Part shown: in pieces, positions 1 to 7,778 of the stretch
Layout of the letters: each line of letters begins with the position of its first letter
Numbering within the stretch: the first letter of the stretch is position 1
From: Allosediminivita pacifica
Lineage (GTDB): Bacteria > Pseudomonadota > Alphaproteobacteria > Rhodobacterales > Rhodobacteraceae
Length of the DNA stretch: 61,989 bases
Direction: 5' to 3'
Assembly: GCF_003054175.1 (NCBI RefSeq)
Contig: NZ_QBKN01000028.1
Coordinates: 1 to 61,989 of the forward strand
The notes under the pieces: generated by a model
Databases searched by the model: none
What the model was told of the DNA's origin: nothing
Seen by the model: the letters and a program-made list of their open reading frames with translations, nothing else
Made by a program: the position numbers and the translations under genes

Positions 1-134
1 TCGAGCCGCTTGGCCTGCTCGCCCCAGAACCCCTCGGGATCCTCGACCGACTGCTTGTAAAGCTCCTCGTACCGCGCCGCATCCACATGCGCGTTGCGAA
101 CAATCTCGTCGGACGGTGCGAATGTATCTTTCAT
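1..134 (-). CDS. acs: Acetyl-CoA synthetase, N-terminal 44 codons (runs off the window)
   Basis: The complement strand reads from an ATG at 134 into MKDTFAPSDEIVRNAHVDAA and on through YKQSVEDPEGFW, the typical beginning of AMP-forming acetyl-CoA synthetase, which activates acetate with ATP and CoA. A strong Shine-Dalgarno (AGGAGGA) lies 6-7 bases upstream, so the start is secure. The rest of the gene is outside the window. It lies downstream of, and in the same direction as, the Liv-type importer operon, with a 103-base gap holding a GC-rich hairpin, so it may be read from its own promoter, from liv read-through, or both. The short visible stretch carries none of the catalytic motifs; the call rests on the N-terminal signature alone. 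Confidence 0.85.
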   Translation of the reverse strand, partial: MKDTFAPSDEIVRNAHVDAARYEELYKQSVEDPEGFWGEQAKRL

Positions 135-207
135 CTTGTCCTCCTCCTGACGCCCAAGGTGGCGCTTCTCCTACAAGAGAGACCTCACCGCCCCCGATTT
201 CAAGTCC

Positions 208-228
208 GCGGCCGCACACGGCGGCCGC
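208..228 (-). terminator. GC-rich hairpin after livF (possible terminator or attenuator)
   Basis: GCGGCCGC, a five-base loop and a second GCGGCCGC form a perfect 8-bp stem just downstream of the livF stop on the minus strand. No T-run follows, so it is at best a weak intrinsic terminator. It could partly insulate acs from the importer operon. Confidence 0.4.
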
Positions 229-237
229 GAAGAAGGA

Positions 238-993
238 TCAAATCGCGAGATATTCGGCGCGCAGCTGCTCGTTCTCGAGCACCTCGGCGGCGGTGCCGTC
301 GTAGACGATGGAGCCGGTGTCGAGGATGATCGCGCGGTCGGCGAGCTGCAGGGCGCGCACGGCGTTCTGTTCGACGAGAATCGTCGTCATGCCCTGTTCC
401 TTGATGTGGCGGAGCGTCTTCTCGATCTCGTCCACGATCACGGGGGCGAGGCCCTCGTAGGGTTCGTCGAGCAGCAGCACCTTGATGTCACGCGCCAGCG
501 CCCGGGCGATCGAGAGCATCTGCTGCTCGCCGCCCGAGAGGGTCACGCCCTCCTGGTTGCGGCGTTCGCCGAGGCGGGGGAAGAGTTCGTAGAGCCGTTC
601 GATGGACCAGCCGATGGGCGGCGTGATCTGGGCGAGCTTGAGGTTCTCCTCGACCGTGAGGCCGGGGATGATGCGGCGATCCTCGGGCACGAGGCCGAGA
701 CCCGCGCAGGCCGCCTGGTGCGAGGACATGCGGTGGAGCGGCTGGTGGTCGAGCCAGATCTCGCCCTTCTGGACCTCGGGCACGCCGATGCGGGCGATGG
801 AGCGCAGCGTGGTGGTCTTGCCCGCGCCGTTGCGGCCCAGCAGGGCGAGGATCTCGCCCTCGTGGACGTTAAAGGAGATGCCCTGGATGATGTAGCTTTC
901 GCCGTAGTAGGAGTGCATGTCCCACACGGAGAGGAAGGCCGGGGCGGTTTCCGCCATGTTGGCGTTCTTGGAGAAATCGGGACGGACGTTCAT
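238..993 (-). CDS. livF: Branched-chain-type ABC transporter ATP-binding protein LivF
   Basis: This is one of two ATPases of a LivFGMH-type importer and works at the cytoplasmic face of the inner membrane. The 251-aa protein has Walker A GRNGAGKTT at residues 53-61, the signature LSGGEQQM, and Walker B LLLDEP followed by YEGLAP, a LivF hallmark. The start at 993 has an AAGGA site seven bases upstream; an internal Met (residue 13) is a less likely start. It is the last importer gene, 24 bases after livG. The same order SBP-livH-livM-livG-livF followed by acs suggests that the substrate is a small carboxylate or an amino acid degraded to acetyl-CoA, but the family alone does not fix the substrate. 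Confidence 0.93.
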   Translation of the reverse strand: MNVRPDFSKNANMAETAPAFLSVWDMHSYYGESYIIQGISFNVHEGEILALLGRNGAGKTTTLRSIARIGVPEVQKGEIWLDHQPLHRMSSHQAACAGLGLVPEDRRIIPGLTVEENLKLAQITPPIGWSIERLYELFPRLGERRNQEGVTLSGGEQQMLSIARALARDIKVLLLDEPYEGLAPVIVDEIEKTLRHIKEQGMTTILVEQNAVRALQLADRAIILDTGSIVYDGTAAEVLENEQLRAEYLAI

Positions 994-1017
994 GTCGTGA
1001 TCCTTGTCTTGCCCGCC

Positions 1018-1773
1018 TCAGGCGGCTTCGCCGAGGTAGGCTTCCTTCACCTTTGGGTGACCCTTGATCTTCTGCGGCTCGTCCTCGACCAGAGGCGTGC
1101 CCTGGGCGAGCACGGTGATCCGGTCGGCGAGCGAGAAGACCACGTGCATGTCGTGCTCGATGATGCACATGGTGATGCTGCGCTTTTCCCGGATCTCCTT
1201 GAGCAGGTCGATGGTGTTGTTGGTGTCGGCGCGCGCCATGCCGGCGGTGGGTTCGTCGAGCAGCAATAGCTTGGGCTTCTGGATCAGGCACATGGCCATC
1301 TCGAGCCGCCGCTTGTCACCGCGCGACATCGAGGCCGTGTGCATGTTGCGCTTGTCGAGCATCTTGACCTCTTCAAGCATGGTCTCGGCCTCGTGGCGCA
1401 GGTCGGTCTCGTCCTCGACGCTTTCGAAGGCGTGCAGGCGGAAGGCGCCGTCGCGCTTGGCCAGCAGCGGGATCATGACGTTTTCCATGACGGTGAGATC
1501 GCCGAAGATCTCGGGCGTCTGGAACACGCGCGAGATGCCCATCTGGTTGATCTGGTAGGGCTTGCGGCCCAGCACCGACTGGCCGTCGAACATGACCGAG
1601 CCGGTGTCGGGGATGAGCTTGCCCACCAGGCAGTTGAGCAGGGTGGACTTGCCCGCTCCGTTCGGCCCGATGATGGCGTGCACGGTGTTTTCCTTCACCG
1701 AGAGGTTCACGTCGCTCAGGGCCTTGAGGCCGCCGAAGCGCTTGTTGACGTCCTTGACTTCGAGAATGCCCAT
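1018..1773 (-). CDS. livG: Branched-chain-type ABC transporter ATP-binding protein LivG
   Basis: This is the second ATPase of the importer, 251 aa. Walker A GPNGAGKST lies at residues 36-44 and Walker B at LLLLDEPTAGM. The ABC signature is MSRGDKRRLEMA instead of the usual LSYGQQRRLE of LivG, a mild departure that keeps the glycine and the RRLE core. The N-terminal VKDVNKRFGGLKALSDV is typical LivG. It is 12 bases from livM and 24 bases from livF, clearly one operon. It should pair with LivF as a heterodimer beneath LivH and LivM. Confidence 0.92.
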   Translation of the reverse strand: MGILEVKDVNKRFGGLKALSDVNLSVKENTVHAIIGPNGAGKSTLLNCLVGKLIPDTGSVMFDGQSVLGRKPYQINQMGISRVFQTPEIFGDLTVMENVMIPLLAKRDGAFRLHAFESVEDETDLRHEAETMLEEVKMLDKRNMHTASMSRGDKRRLEMAMCLIQKPKLLLLDEPTAGMARADTNNTIDLLKEIREKRSITMCIIEHDMHVVFSLADRITVLAQGTPLVEDEPQKIKGHPKVKEAYLGEAA

Positions 1774-1785
1774 GGATGCGCTCCT

Positions 1786-2982
1786 TTACTCGGCGGGTTC
1801 GGTGGTGGCGGACTTGCGGTCGTCGCTCCGGCGGCCGCGAACGGCGCGGGCGATGCGCTGGCCCGCCTCGACGAGGCCACCGGGCAGGAAGATCACCACG
1901 GCCATGAACATGAGGCCGAGCGTCAGGTGCCAGCCCTTGCCGATGAAGGGATAGACGATGGTGACGATGAAATCCTCGAGCCCGTCGGGCAGGAAGGCGA
2001 ACCAGCTGTGCAGGATGTCGCCGTTGATCTTGGACAGGATGTTTTCCATGTACTTGATCAGTCCGGCGCCGAGGACGGGGCCGATGAGCGTGCCGACGCC
2101 GCCGAGGATGGTCATGAGGACGACCTCGCCCGAGGCGGTCCAGAACATGCGCTCGGCCCCGGCGAGCGGGTCCATCGAGGCCATGAGGCCCCCGGCAAGC
2201 CCTGCGTACATGCCCGAGATCACGAAGGCCGCGAGCGTGTAGGGGCGGGCGTTGAGGCCGGTGTAGTTGAGCCGGTGCTGGTTCGACTTGATCGCCCGAA
2301 GCATCATCCCGAAGGGCGAGCGGAAGATGCGGATCGCCATGTAGAAGGAGATCAGCATCACCACCGCGCAGAAGTAGTAGCCCGCCGAGAAGGTGAAGAC
2401 CCAGTCGCCGAGCACGAGGTCGGCGGTGCTGCGCATCTCGAGCCCGAAGAGCCCGGGCACCGGCAGGTTGCCGCTGTCGCGCGCCGCGTCGAGGATGCGC
2501 GGGTCGTCCTGCGCGAGCTGCAGGCCCGTTTCGCCGCCGGTGATGGGGGTGAGGACCGAGTAGGCCAGCGCGTAGCACATCTGCGCGAAGGCAAGCGTCA
2601 GGATCGAGAAGTAGATCCCCGAGCGGCGCAGCGAGATGTAGCCGATCAGCAGCGCGAAGAGGCCCGAGAAGACCACTGCCAGCAGGATCGCGGGCAGGAC
2701 GTTCATGCTCAGCAGCTTGAACATCCAGACGGCCGAGTAGCTGCCCACCCCGAGGAACGCGGCGTGCCCAAAGGAGAGGTAGCCGGTCAGCCCGAACAGG
2801 ATGTTGAAGCCGATGGCGAAGATCCCGAAGATCACGAAGCGCTGCATCAGGTCGGGATAGCCCGCGTTGAACTGCGCCATGCCGGAGCCGCCGGGGAAGG
2901 GGTTCAGGATGAAGGGCGCGAAGACGACCAGGGCCGCGACGATCAGCAGAAGGGTGGTGTCTTTTTTACCAAGACCGAGCAT
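1786..2982 (-). CDS. livM: Branched-chain-type ABC transporter permease LivM
   Basis: Inner-membrane permease of the importer, 398 aa, with about nine to ten hydrophobic segments. Family motifs include [20 protein letters not shown] near residues 64-83 and the cytoplasmic loop [17 protein letters not shown], the EAA-like contact with the ATPases. [16 protein letters not shown] block follows in the C-terminal half. The loop between segments around residue 155-175 is longer than in minimal LivM. Four bases separate it from the end of livH, so the two are translationally close. Its partner permease is LivH. Confidence 0.92.
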   Translation of the reverse strand: MLGLGKKDTTLLLIVAALVVFAPFILNPFPGGSGMAQFNAGYPDLMQRFVIFGIFAIGFNILFGLTGYLSFGHAAFLGVGSYSAVWMFKLLSMNVLPAILLAVVFSGLFALLIGYISLRRSGIYFSILTLAFAQMCYALAYSVLTPITGGETGLQLAQDDPRILDAARDSGNLPVPGLFGLEMRSTADLVLGDWVFTFSAGYYFCAVVMLISFYMAIRIFRSPFGMMLRAIKSNQHRLNYTGLNARPYTLAAFVISGMYAGLAGGLMASMDPLAGAERMFWTASGEVVLMTILGGVGTLIGPVLGAGLIKYMENILSKINGDILHSWFAFLPDGLEDFIVTIVYPFIGKGWHLTLGLMFMAVVIFLPGGLVEAGQRIARAVRGRRSDDRKSATTEPAE

Positions 2983-2985
2983 GGA

Positions 2986-4017
2986 TCAGTCCTCCATCAC
3001 GCCCTTGCGGCCCATGAGGCCACGCGGACGTGTCAGCAGAATGAGGATGGCGACCAGGTAGATGATGATCTGGTTGATGCCGGGAACGAGGTCGATGACC
3101 TCTTTCATCGAGGCGAAGCTTTCGAGGATGCCGAGCAGGAAGCCCGCCAGGACGGCGCCGGGCAGGCTGCCCATGCCGCCGACCACGACCACGACGAAGC
3201 TCAGGACGAGGAAGTCCATGCCCATGTGGTAGTTGGGCGGGTTGATGGGCACGTACATGACGCCCGCAAGGCCCGCGACCGCGGCGGCCACACCGAACAT
3301 GATGGTGAAGCGCTTGTCGATGTTGATGCCCAGTAGCTGTACCGTCTCGCGGTCGGCCATGCCGGCGCGGACGACCATCCCGAAGGTGGTGAACTGCAGG
3401 AAGGCGAAGACCCCGCCGATGATGACGGCGGCGAAGGCGAAGTAGACGAGCCGCCAGTAGGGGTAGATGATCTGGTTGGCCTCGAAGCCCAGCAGGACGC
3501 CGAAGTCGAAGCTGCCGCGGAAGGCGTCGGGCGCGGGCGTCGGGATCGGGTTGGCGCCGAAGAAGTACTTGATGATCTCCTGCAGCACGATGGCGAGGCC
3601 GAAGGTCACGAGGATCTGGTCGGCGTGGGGGCGCTTGTAGAAGTGCTTGATGAGGCCGCGTTCCATCACGACGCCGACGAGGATCATCACCGGGATCGCG
3701 AAAAGGATCGACAGCGGCACGGCCCAGTCAATGATGGTGGCCCCGGCGGCTTCTCCGAAGAAGTCCTGCACGTAGGGCACCTGCACCTTGAGCGGATTGC
3801 CGAGAAAGTCGGTCCGGCTTTCGTCGATGATCGTGTGGCTGAAGGTCAGGATGCGCGACAGCGTGACGGCGCAGAAGGCGCCGATCATGAAAAGCGCGCC
3901 GTGCGCGAAGTTCACCACGCCCAGCGTCCCGAAGATGAGAGTGAGCCCGAGCGCGATCAGCGCGTAGGCCGAGCCCTTGTCGAGCCCGTTCAGGATTTGG
4001 AGGATGATAGCATCCAT
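2986..4017 (-). CDS. livH: Branched-chain-type ABC transporter permease LivH
   Basis: Second permease of the importer, 343 aa from the ATG at 4017 (MDAIILQILNGLDKGSAYAL). An in-frame ATG 87 bases upstream would add a charged extension that does not look like LivH; the chosen start has AAGGGG about eight bases upstream. Recognisable blocks are LIFGTLGVVNFAHGALFMIG, the contact loop RETVQLLGINIDKRFTIMFG and GGMGSLPGAVLAGFLLGILE. It carries an insert of some 60 residues between the second and third helices, a common trait of the alphaproteobacterial members. It sits 117 bases downstream of the binding-protein gene. Confidence 0.92.
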   Translation of the reverse strand: MDAIILQILNGLDKGSAYALIALGLTLIFGTLGVVNFAHGALFMIGAFCAVTLSRILTFSHTIIDESRTDFLGNPLKVQVPYVQDFFGEAAGATIIDWAVPLSILFAIPVMILVGVVMERGLIKHFYKRPHADQILVTFGLAIVLQEIIKYFFGANPIPTPAPDAFRGSFDFGVLLGFEANQIIYPYWRLVYFAFAAVIIGGVFAFLQFTTFGMVVRAGMADRETVQLLGINIDKRFTIMFGVAAAVAGLAGVMYVPINPPNYHMGMDFLVLSFVVVVVGGMGSLPGAVLAGFLLGILESFASMKEVIDLVPGINQIIIYLVAILILLTRPRGLMGRKGVMED

Positions 4018-4134
4018 GATCCTACCCCTTGCGGTCGGATGGAAGGAAAAGAGCAAGGCCCGCAAGCGGGCTTGTCGGAGGAGATGGCAGTTGGGGCAGG
4101 GCACATGGCCCCGCCCCCGGCACCCGATTGGGGG

Positions 4135-5478
4135 TCAGGCGCCGTTGTTGCAGTCGCCCAGTGCGCCGCCCGCGAACTGCGGGTGATCGGGCGCGTAGGT
4201 GACCTGGTCTGCCGGAGTGACCTCGACGATCTCCAGAAGGTCGAATTCCGAGGTCGGGTTTTCCTTCCCGCGCACCACGAGCACGTCCTTGAAGCACTGG
4301 TGGTCCTCGGCGCGGTAGAGCGTCGGCCCGTTGCCGAGACCGTCGAACTCGAAACCTTCGAGCGCCTCGGCCACGGCGCAGGGCGCGAAGCTGCCCGCGC
4401 GCTGCACGGCGTCCGCGTAGAGCAGGGTCTGCACGTAGCAGGTGTGCGCGGCCTGCGATGGCGGGAAGCCGTACTTGGTGCCGAAGCTCTTGACGAAGGC
4501 CTGGCTGCCCTCGTCCTGCAGCGACCAGTGCCAGTTTGTAGAGCCGAAGATACCCTTCACGTTCTCGCCCGCACCGCGTGCCATCAGGCGCGAGTAGAGC
4601 GGCACGACGATCTCGAACTGCTTGCCGTTGGCGGTGGCTTCGCGCAGTCCGAACTGCACCGCGTTGGTGAGCGAGTTCACCATGTTGCCGCCGTAGTGGT
4701 TCAGAACCAGCACGTCGGCGCCGGACTGGAGCACCGGGGCGATGTAGGAGGAGAAGTCGGTCTGGGTCAGCGGGGTCTTCACCGCGGCGACGGTTTCCCA
4801 GCCCATGGCCTCGGTCGAGGAGCGGATGGCTTCCTCGGTGGTGTAGCCCCAATTGTAGTCGGCGGTCAGGTGATAGGCCTTGCGGTCGGTGCCGTAGGCG
4901 TTCTGCAGCACCGGCGCGAGCGCCGCGCCCGACATGTAGGAGTTGAAGAAGTGGCGGAAGCCGTTGGCCCGCTTGTCCTTGCCGGTGGTGTCGTTGGAGT
5001 GGGTGAGGCCGGACATGAAGATCACGCCGGCTTCCTGGCAAAGCGCCTGCACGGCCACGGCCACGCCCGAGGAGGAGCCGCCGGTGATCATGATGGCGCC
5101 GTCCTTCTCGATCATCGAGCGGGCGGAGGCGCGGGCGGCGTCGGATTTCGTCTGCGTGTCGCCGGTGACGTATTCGACCTTGCGGCCGAGGATGCCCGAG
5201 CCGTCGAGCTCCTGCGAGCTGAAGGTGGGCAGCATGCCGCCGTCGCCGCCGCCGTTCAGGTGTTCGACGGCGAGTTCGTAGGCGCGCAGTTCGTCGGCGC
5301 CCTCGTCGGCATAGGGGCCGGTCTGGGGAACGTTGAAGCCCAGCGTGACGCTGGAGTCGCCCGGGGCGTTGGTGAAACCGCTTTCCTGTGCGCGAAGATA
5401 GGTGGGCACACCGAGCGCGGCGCCGGCGATGGCCCCGCTGCGCAGTACGCCACGACGCGTCAGATTGCTCTTGGTCAT
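4135..5478 (-). CDS. Tat-exported ABC substrate-binding protein (Leu/Ile/Val or urea/amide type)
   Basis: Periplasmic binding protein of the importer, 447 aa from the ATG at 5478, which has GGGAGGAATTCC directly upstream. The N-terminus has a twin-arginine motif (LTRRGVLRSG) followed by a hydrophobic stretch and probable cleavage before QESG, so it is likely exported folded through Tat. The mature part is a periplasmic type 1 (Peripla_BP_6) fold: FNVPQTGPYADEG, a GGSSSGVAVAV loop and HLTADYNWGY. It is the first gene of the operon and is divergent from an XRE regulator. The substrate cannot be told from the sequence; because of acs and the ScfR-like regulator a short-chain carboxylate or its precursor is a reasonable inference. 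Confidence 0.9.
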   Translation of the reverse strand: MTKSNLTRRGVLRSGAIAGAALGVPTYLRAQESGFTNAPGDSSVTLGFNVPQTGPYADEGADELRAYELAVEHLNGGGDGGMLPTFSSQELDGSGILGRKVEYVTGDTQTKSDAARASARSMIEKDGAIMITGGSSSGVAVAVQALCQEAGVIFMSGLTHSNDTTGKDKRANGFRHFFNSYMSGAALAPVLQNAYGTDRKAYHLTADYNWGYTTEEAIRSSTEAMGWETVAAVKTPLTQTDFSSYIAPVLQSGADVLVLNHYGGNMVNSLTNAVQFGLREATANGKQFEIVVPLYSRLMARGAGENVKGIFGSTNWHWSLQDEGSQAFVKSFGTKYGFPPSQAAHTCYVQTLLYADAVQRAGSFAPCAVAEALEGFEFDGLGNGPTLYRAEDHQCFKDVLVVRGKENPTSEFDLLEIVEVTPADQVTYAPDHPQFAGGALGDCNNGA

Positions 5479-5698
5479 GGAATTCCTCCCTTGGTGTAAG
5501 GCGGTCCCCACGCTCCTCTTCGTCGGGACCAGATGCACCATCGTGCAAAGTCAGTATGGGCGGTGTATAGAAAAGCTGGCAACAACTCCCTTTACACGCA
5601 TGATTTTTTTGTCAAAGACTGAACAAGTCTCGCCGGGATGTGGTCAATGACTTTATGTCGCGGCGCAGAAAGGTCTTGAACGGGAAGGGAAATGCCGG
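5479..5698. promoter_or_regulatory. Divergent promoter region, importer operon versus XRE regulator
   Basis: This 220-base gap lies between two divergent start codons and must carry both promoters. It includes a T7 tract and the AT-richest sequence of the area (about 5577-5660). I see no operator that I can name with confidence. Ribosome sites at both ends are recognisable. Confidence 0.5.
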
Positions 5699-7012
5699 GT
5701 GCCGCGTGACACGCTGACAGGCTCGAGAATCCGCGAGCGGCGCACCATGACGGGCATGAAGCAGGCCGATCTTGCACGCTCTGCGGGAATCTCTGCTTCG
5801 TATCTCAACCTTATTGAGCACAATCGTCGGAGAATCGGCGGAAAGCTGCTGCTCGATATCGCCGGCATCCTCGGGGTCGAGCCCGCACTTCTGACAGAGG
5901 GCGCCGAGGCTACCCTGATCGCCACCCTGCGCGAAGCGGCCTCCGACCGACCCAAGGCGGGGGCCGAGACGGACCGCGCGGACGAGTTCGCCGGGCGGTT
6001 TCCCGGCTGGGCGCGGTTGCTGGCCGAGGCCCACGGGCGCATCGCCGCGCTGGAGCGCAGCGTCGAGACACTGACCGACCGCATGGCGCACGATCCGCAT
6101 CTTGCCGCTTCGCTGCACGAGATGATTTCGACCGTGACCTCGATCCGGTCGAGCGCTTCGATCCTGGCCGAGCCGGGGGATCTCGACCGCGAGTGGCGCG
6201 AGCGGTTCCACCGCAACATCCGCGAGGACAGCACGCGGCTAGCCGAGGCGAGCCGGGGGCTGGTGGCCTACCTCGAGGCGAGCGGCGATGCGGCGGCCGA
6301 AACCGGCGCACCGCAGGAAGAGGTGGATGCGGCGCTCGACGCGGTGGACCACCATCTGCCGCAACTCGAGGCGGGCGGCGCGCCGGAGGAAGTGGCGGCC
6401 GCGCTTGGCGAGGGACTGTCGGTCACGGCGCGGGCACTGCTGGAGGACTGGTGCCGCCGCTATGCCGCCGATGTGGCGGCGCTTCCGATGGCGCGCCTGG
6501 TGACGGAGATGGAGGCGCAGGGCCCAGACCCGGCAGCGCTGTCCGAGGTACTGGGCGCCGATCCGGCGCTGGTGATGCGACGGCTGGCGGCACTGCCGCG
6601 CGAGGTCATGGCCGACCGGCTGGGGCTCGCGATCTGCGATGCCTCTGGCGTCCTGATCTTCCGCCGTCCTTTGCCGGATTTCCCGATGCCGCGCTTCGGG
6701 GCGGCCTGTCCACTCTGGCCGCTTTACCGGGCACTGGCGCGCCCCATGGTGGTGGTCTCTGCCCCGCTGGCGCAGCCGGGGCGGGCGCCGACGCTCTGGG
6801 CCGATGCAGTGGCGGTGCCGCGCGACGGGCCGGGGCGCGGTCGCGATCCGGTGTGGCAGGCGCACATGCTGATCCGGCCCATCCCGCCCGAGCCGCCGAC
6901 AGCGGATGCACCGCAGGAAGTGGGCGTCGATTGCCGCATCTGCCCGCGCCAGGACTGCCCGGCACGCCGCGAGCCGTCGATCCTCGGTGGCGCCGGGCCA
7001 TCACGCTTTTGA
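5699..7012 (+). CDS. XRE-family regulator, ScfR/RamB-like (short-chain fatty acyl regulator)
   Basis: A 437-aa DNA-binding regulator. Residues about 5-60 form an XRE helix-turn-helix (RIRERRTMTGMKQADLARSA, then SASYLNLIEHNRR). The middle is helical and contains an AEPGDLDREWRERFHRNI segment that is unusual for the family. The C-terminal half carries the conserved DUF2083/ScfR block (RLGLAICDASGVLIFRRPLP) and ends in a cysteine cluster, CRICPRQDCP. Such proteins sense short-chain acyl-CoA or acetate status and control acetate and propionate genes. The start is GTG at 5699 with GGAAGGGA upstream. It is divergent from the importer and next to acs, which fits control of this locus; autoregulation is likely but not shown. 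Confidence 0.82.
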   Translation: MPRDTLTGSRIRERRTMTGMKQADLARSAGISASYLNLIEHNRRRIGGKLLLDIAGILGVEPALLTEGAEATLIATLREAASDRPKAGAETDRADEFAGRFPGWARLLAEAHGRIAALERSVETLTDRMAHDPHLAASLHEMISTVTSIRSSASILAEPGDLDREWRERFHRNIREDSTRLAEASRGLVAYLEASGDAAAETGAPQEEVDAALDAVDHHLPQLEAGGAPEEVAAALGEGLSVTARALLEDWCRRYAADVAALPMARLVTEMEAQGPDPAALSEVLGADPALVMRRLAALPREVMADRLGLAICDASGVLIFRRPLPDFPMPRFGAACPLWPLYRALARPMVVVSAPLAQPGRAPTLWADAVAVPRDGPGRGRDPVWQAHMLIRPIPPEPPTADAPQEVGVDCRICPRQDCPARREPSILGGAGPSRF

Positions 7013-7098
7013 CAGGCCGGAAGGGATTGGCCATAAAAGTCATGTCCGTATGACACGAACCGGCGAAACGGCAGGGCGCGGACAATGGGGGGAGAGGG

Positions 7099-7467
7099 AT
7101 GAACGGCCATGTGCTGCTTATCGAGGACGAACCGAATATCATCGAGGCGATCAGCTTCATCCTGTCGCGGGAGGGGTGGCGCGTGGATACCCATTCGCAG
7201 GGCAGTGATGCCGTAGAACACGTGCGCCGGACCGGCCCGGACGTGCTGATCCTGGATGCCATGCTGCCGGGGCGGTCGGGCTTCGACATCCTGCGCGACC
7301 TGCGGGACGACCCCGAGATGTCGGCCCTGCCGATCCTGATGCTGACCGCCCGCGGCCAGAGCAAGGACCGCGAGCAGGCCGAGCGCGCGGGCGTGAGCCG
7401 CTTCATGACCAAGCCCTTCTCCAACGCCGAGGTGCTGGACGCCGTCAGGGCGTTGTCGGAGGCATGA
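7099..7467 (+). CDS. Single-domain response regulator (CheY-like receiver)
   Basis: A 122-aa stand-alone receiver domain. The acidic pocket is E9-D10, the phospho-acceptor is D53 (LILDAMLPG), the switch threonine is T83 and the conserved lysine K105 in TKPF. It has no output domain, so it must act by binding a partner or as a phospho-relay. A GGGGGGAGAGGG ribosome site precedes the ATG. The next gene overlaps by four bases and the third gene encodes an SLC5-histidine kinase, its obvious phospho-donor. In Vibrio and Pseudomonas the equivalent kinase (CrbS) works with a LuxR-type regulator that has a DNA-binding domain; here that domain is absent. Confidence 0.92.
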   Translation: MNGHVLLIEDEPNIIEAISFILSREGWRVDTHSQGSDAVEHVRRTGPDVLILDAMLPGRSGFDILRDLRDDPEMSALPILMLTARGQSKDREQAERAGVSRFMTKPFSNAEVLDAVRALSEA

Positions 7468-7778
7468 GCGACACCGGCGGCCCGCGCCGGACGCGGCCTC
7501 CGCTGTTTCTGGAGCGCCGCAGCTACCGCCGCCGCCGCCTGATCGACGCCGCCCGCCTGCTGCCGGTGCTGGGGCTGATGCTCTGGCTCGTGCCGCTGCT
7601 CTGGGGGATCGGCGGTCGGACGGTCAGCGCCTCGGGCGCCGGGATCTACATCTTCGCGATCTGGGTCCTGCTGATCCTGGCGGCGGCGGTCTTTGCCATC
7701 ACGTTGGGCCGGAGTGCCGGGAGCGCGCGCGAGGTCGATCCCGAGACGAGAGCCGAGGAGGAGCGCCCGCCGTGGTGA
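7464..7778 (+). CDS. Small two-helix membrane protein of the kinase operon
   Basis: A 104-aa protein with a basic, arginine-rich N-terminus (ERRSYRRRRL, residues 14-23), then two hydrophobic helices at about 30-50 and 60-81, and a charged C-terminus. It overlaps the receiver gene by ATGA and overlaps the kinase start by seven bases, so the three are translated together. Position suggests an accessory subunit of the SLC5-kinase. I do not recognise a named family. Confidence 0.7.
   Translation: MSDTGGPRRTRPPLFLERRSYRRRRLIDAARLLPVLGLMLWLVPLLWGIGGRTVSASGAGIYIFAIWVLLILAAAVFAITLGRSAGSAREVDPETRAEEERPPW

Noticed and set aside
1339-3336. 665-codon plus-strand open frame over the liv genes
   Set aside because: It is the antisense shadow of livG, livM and livH: no family motif, His/Asp/Glu-rich and typical of GC-rich antisense frames.
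5577-5660. RamB/ScfR-type operator (TTTGC-like) in the divergent promoter
   Set aside because: Only a loose match around a T-tract and CAAAG; not enough to call.
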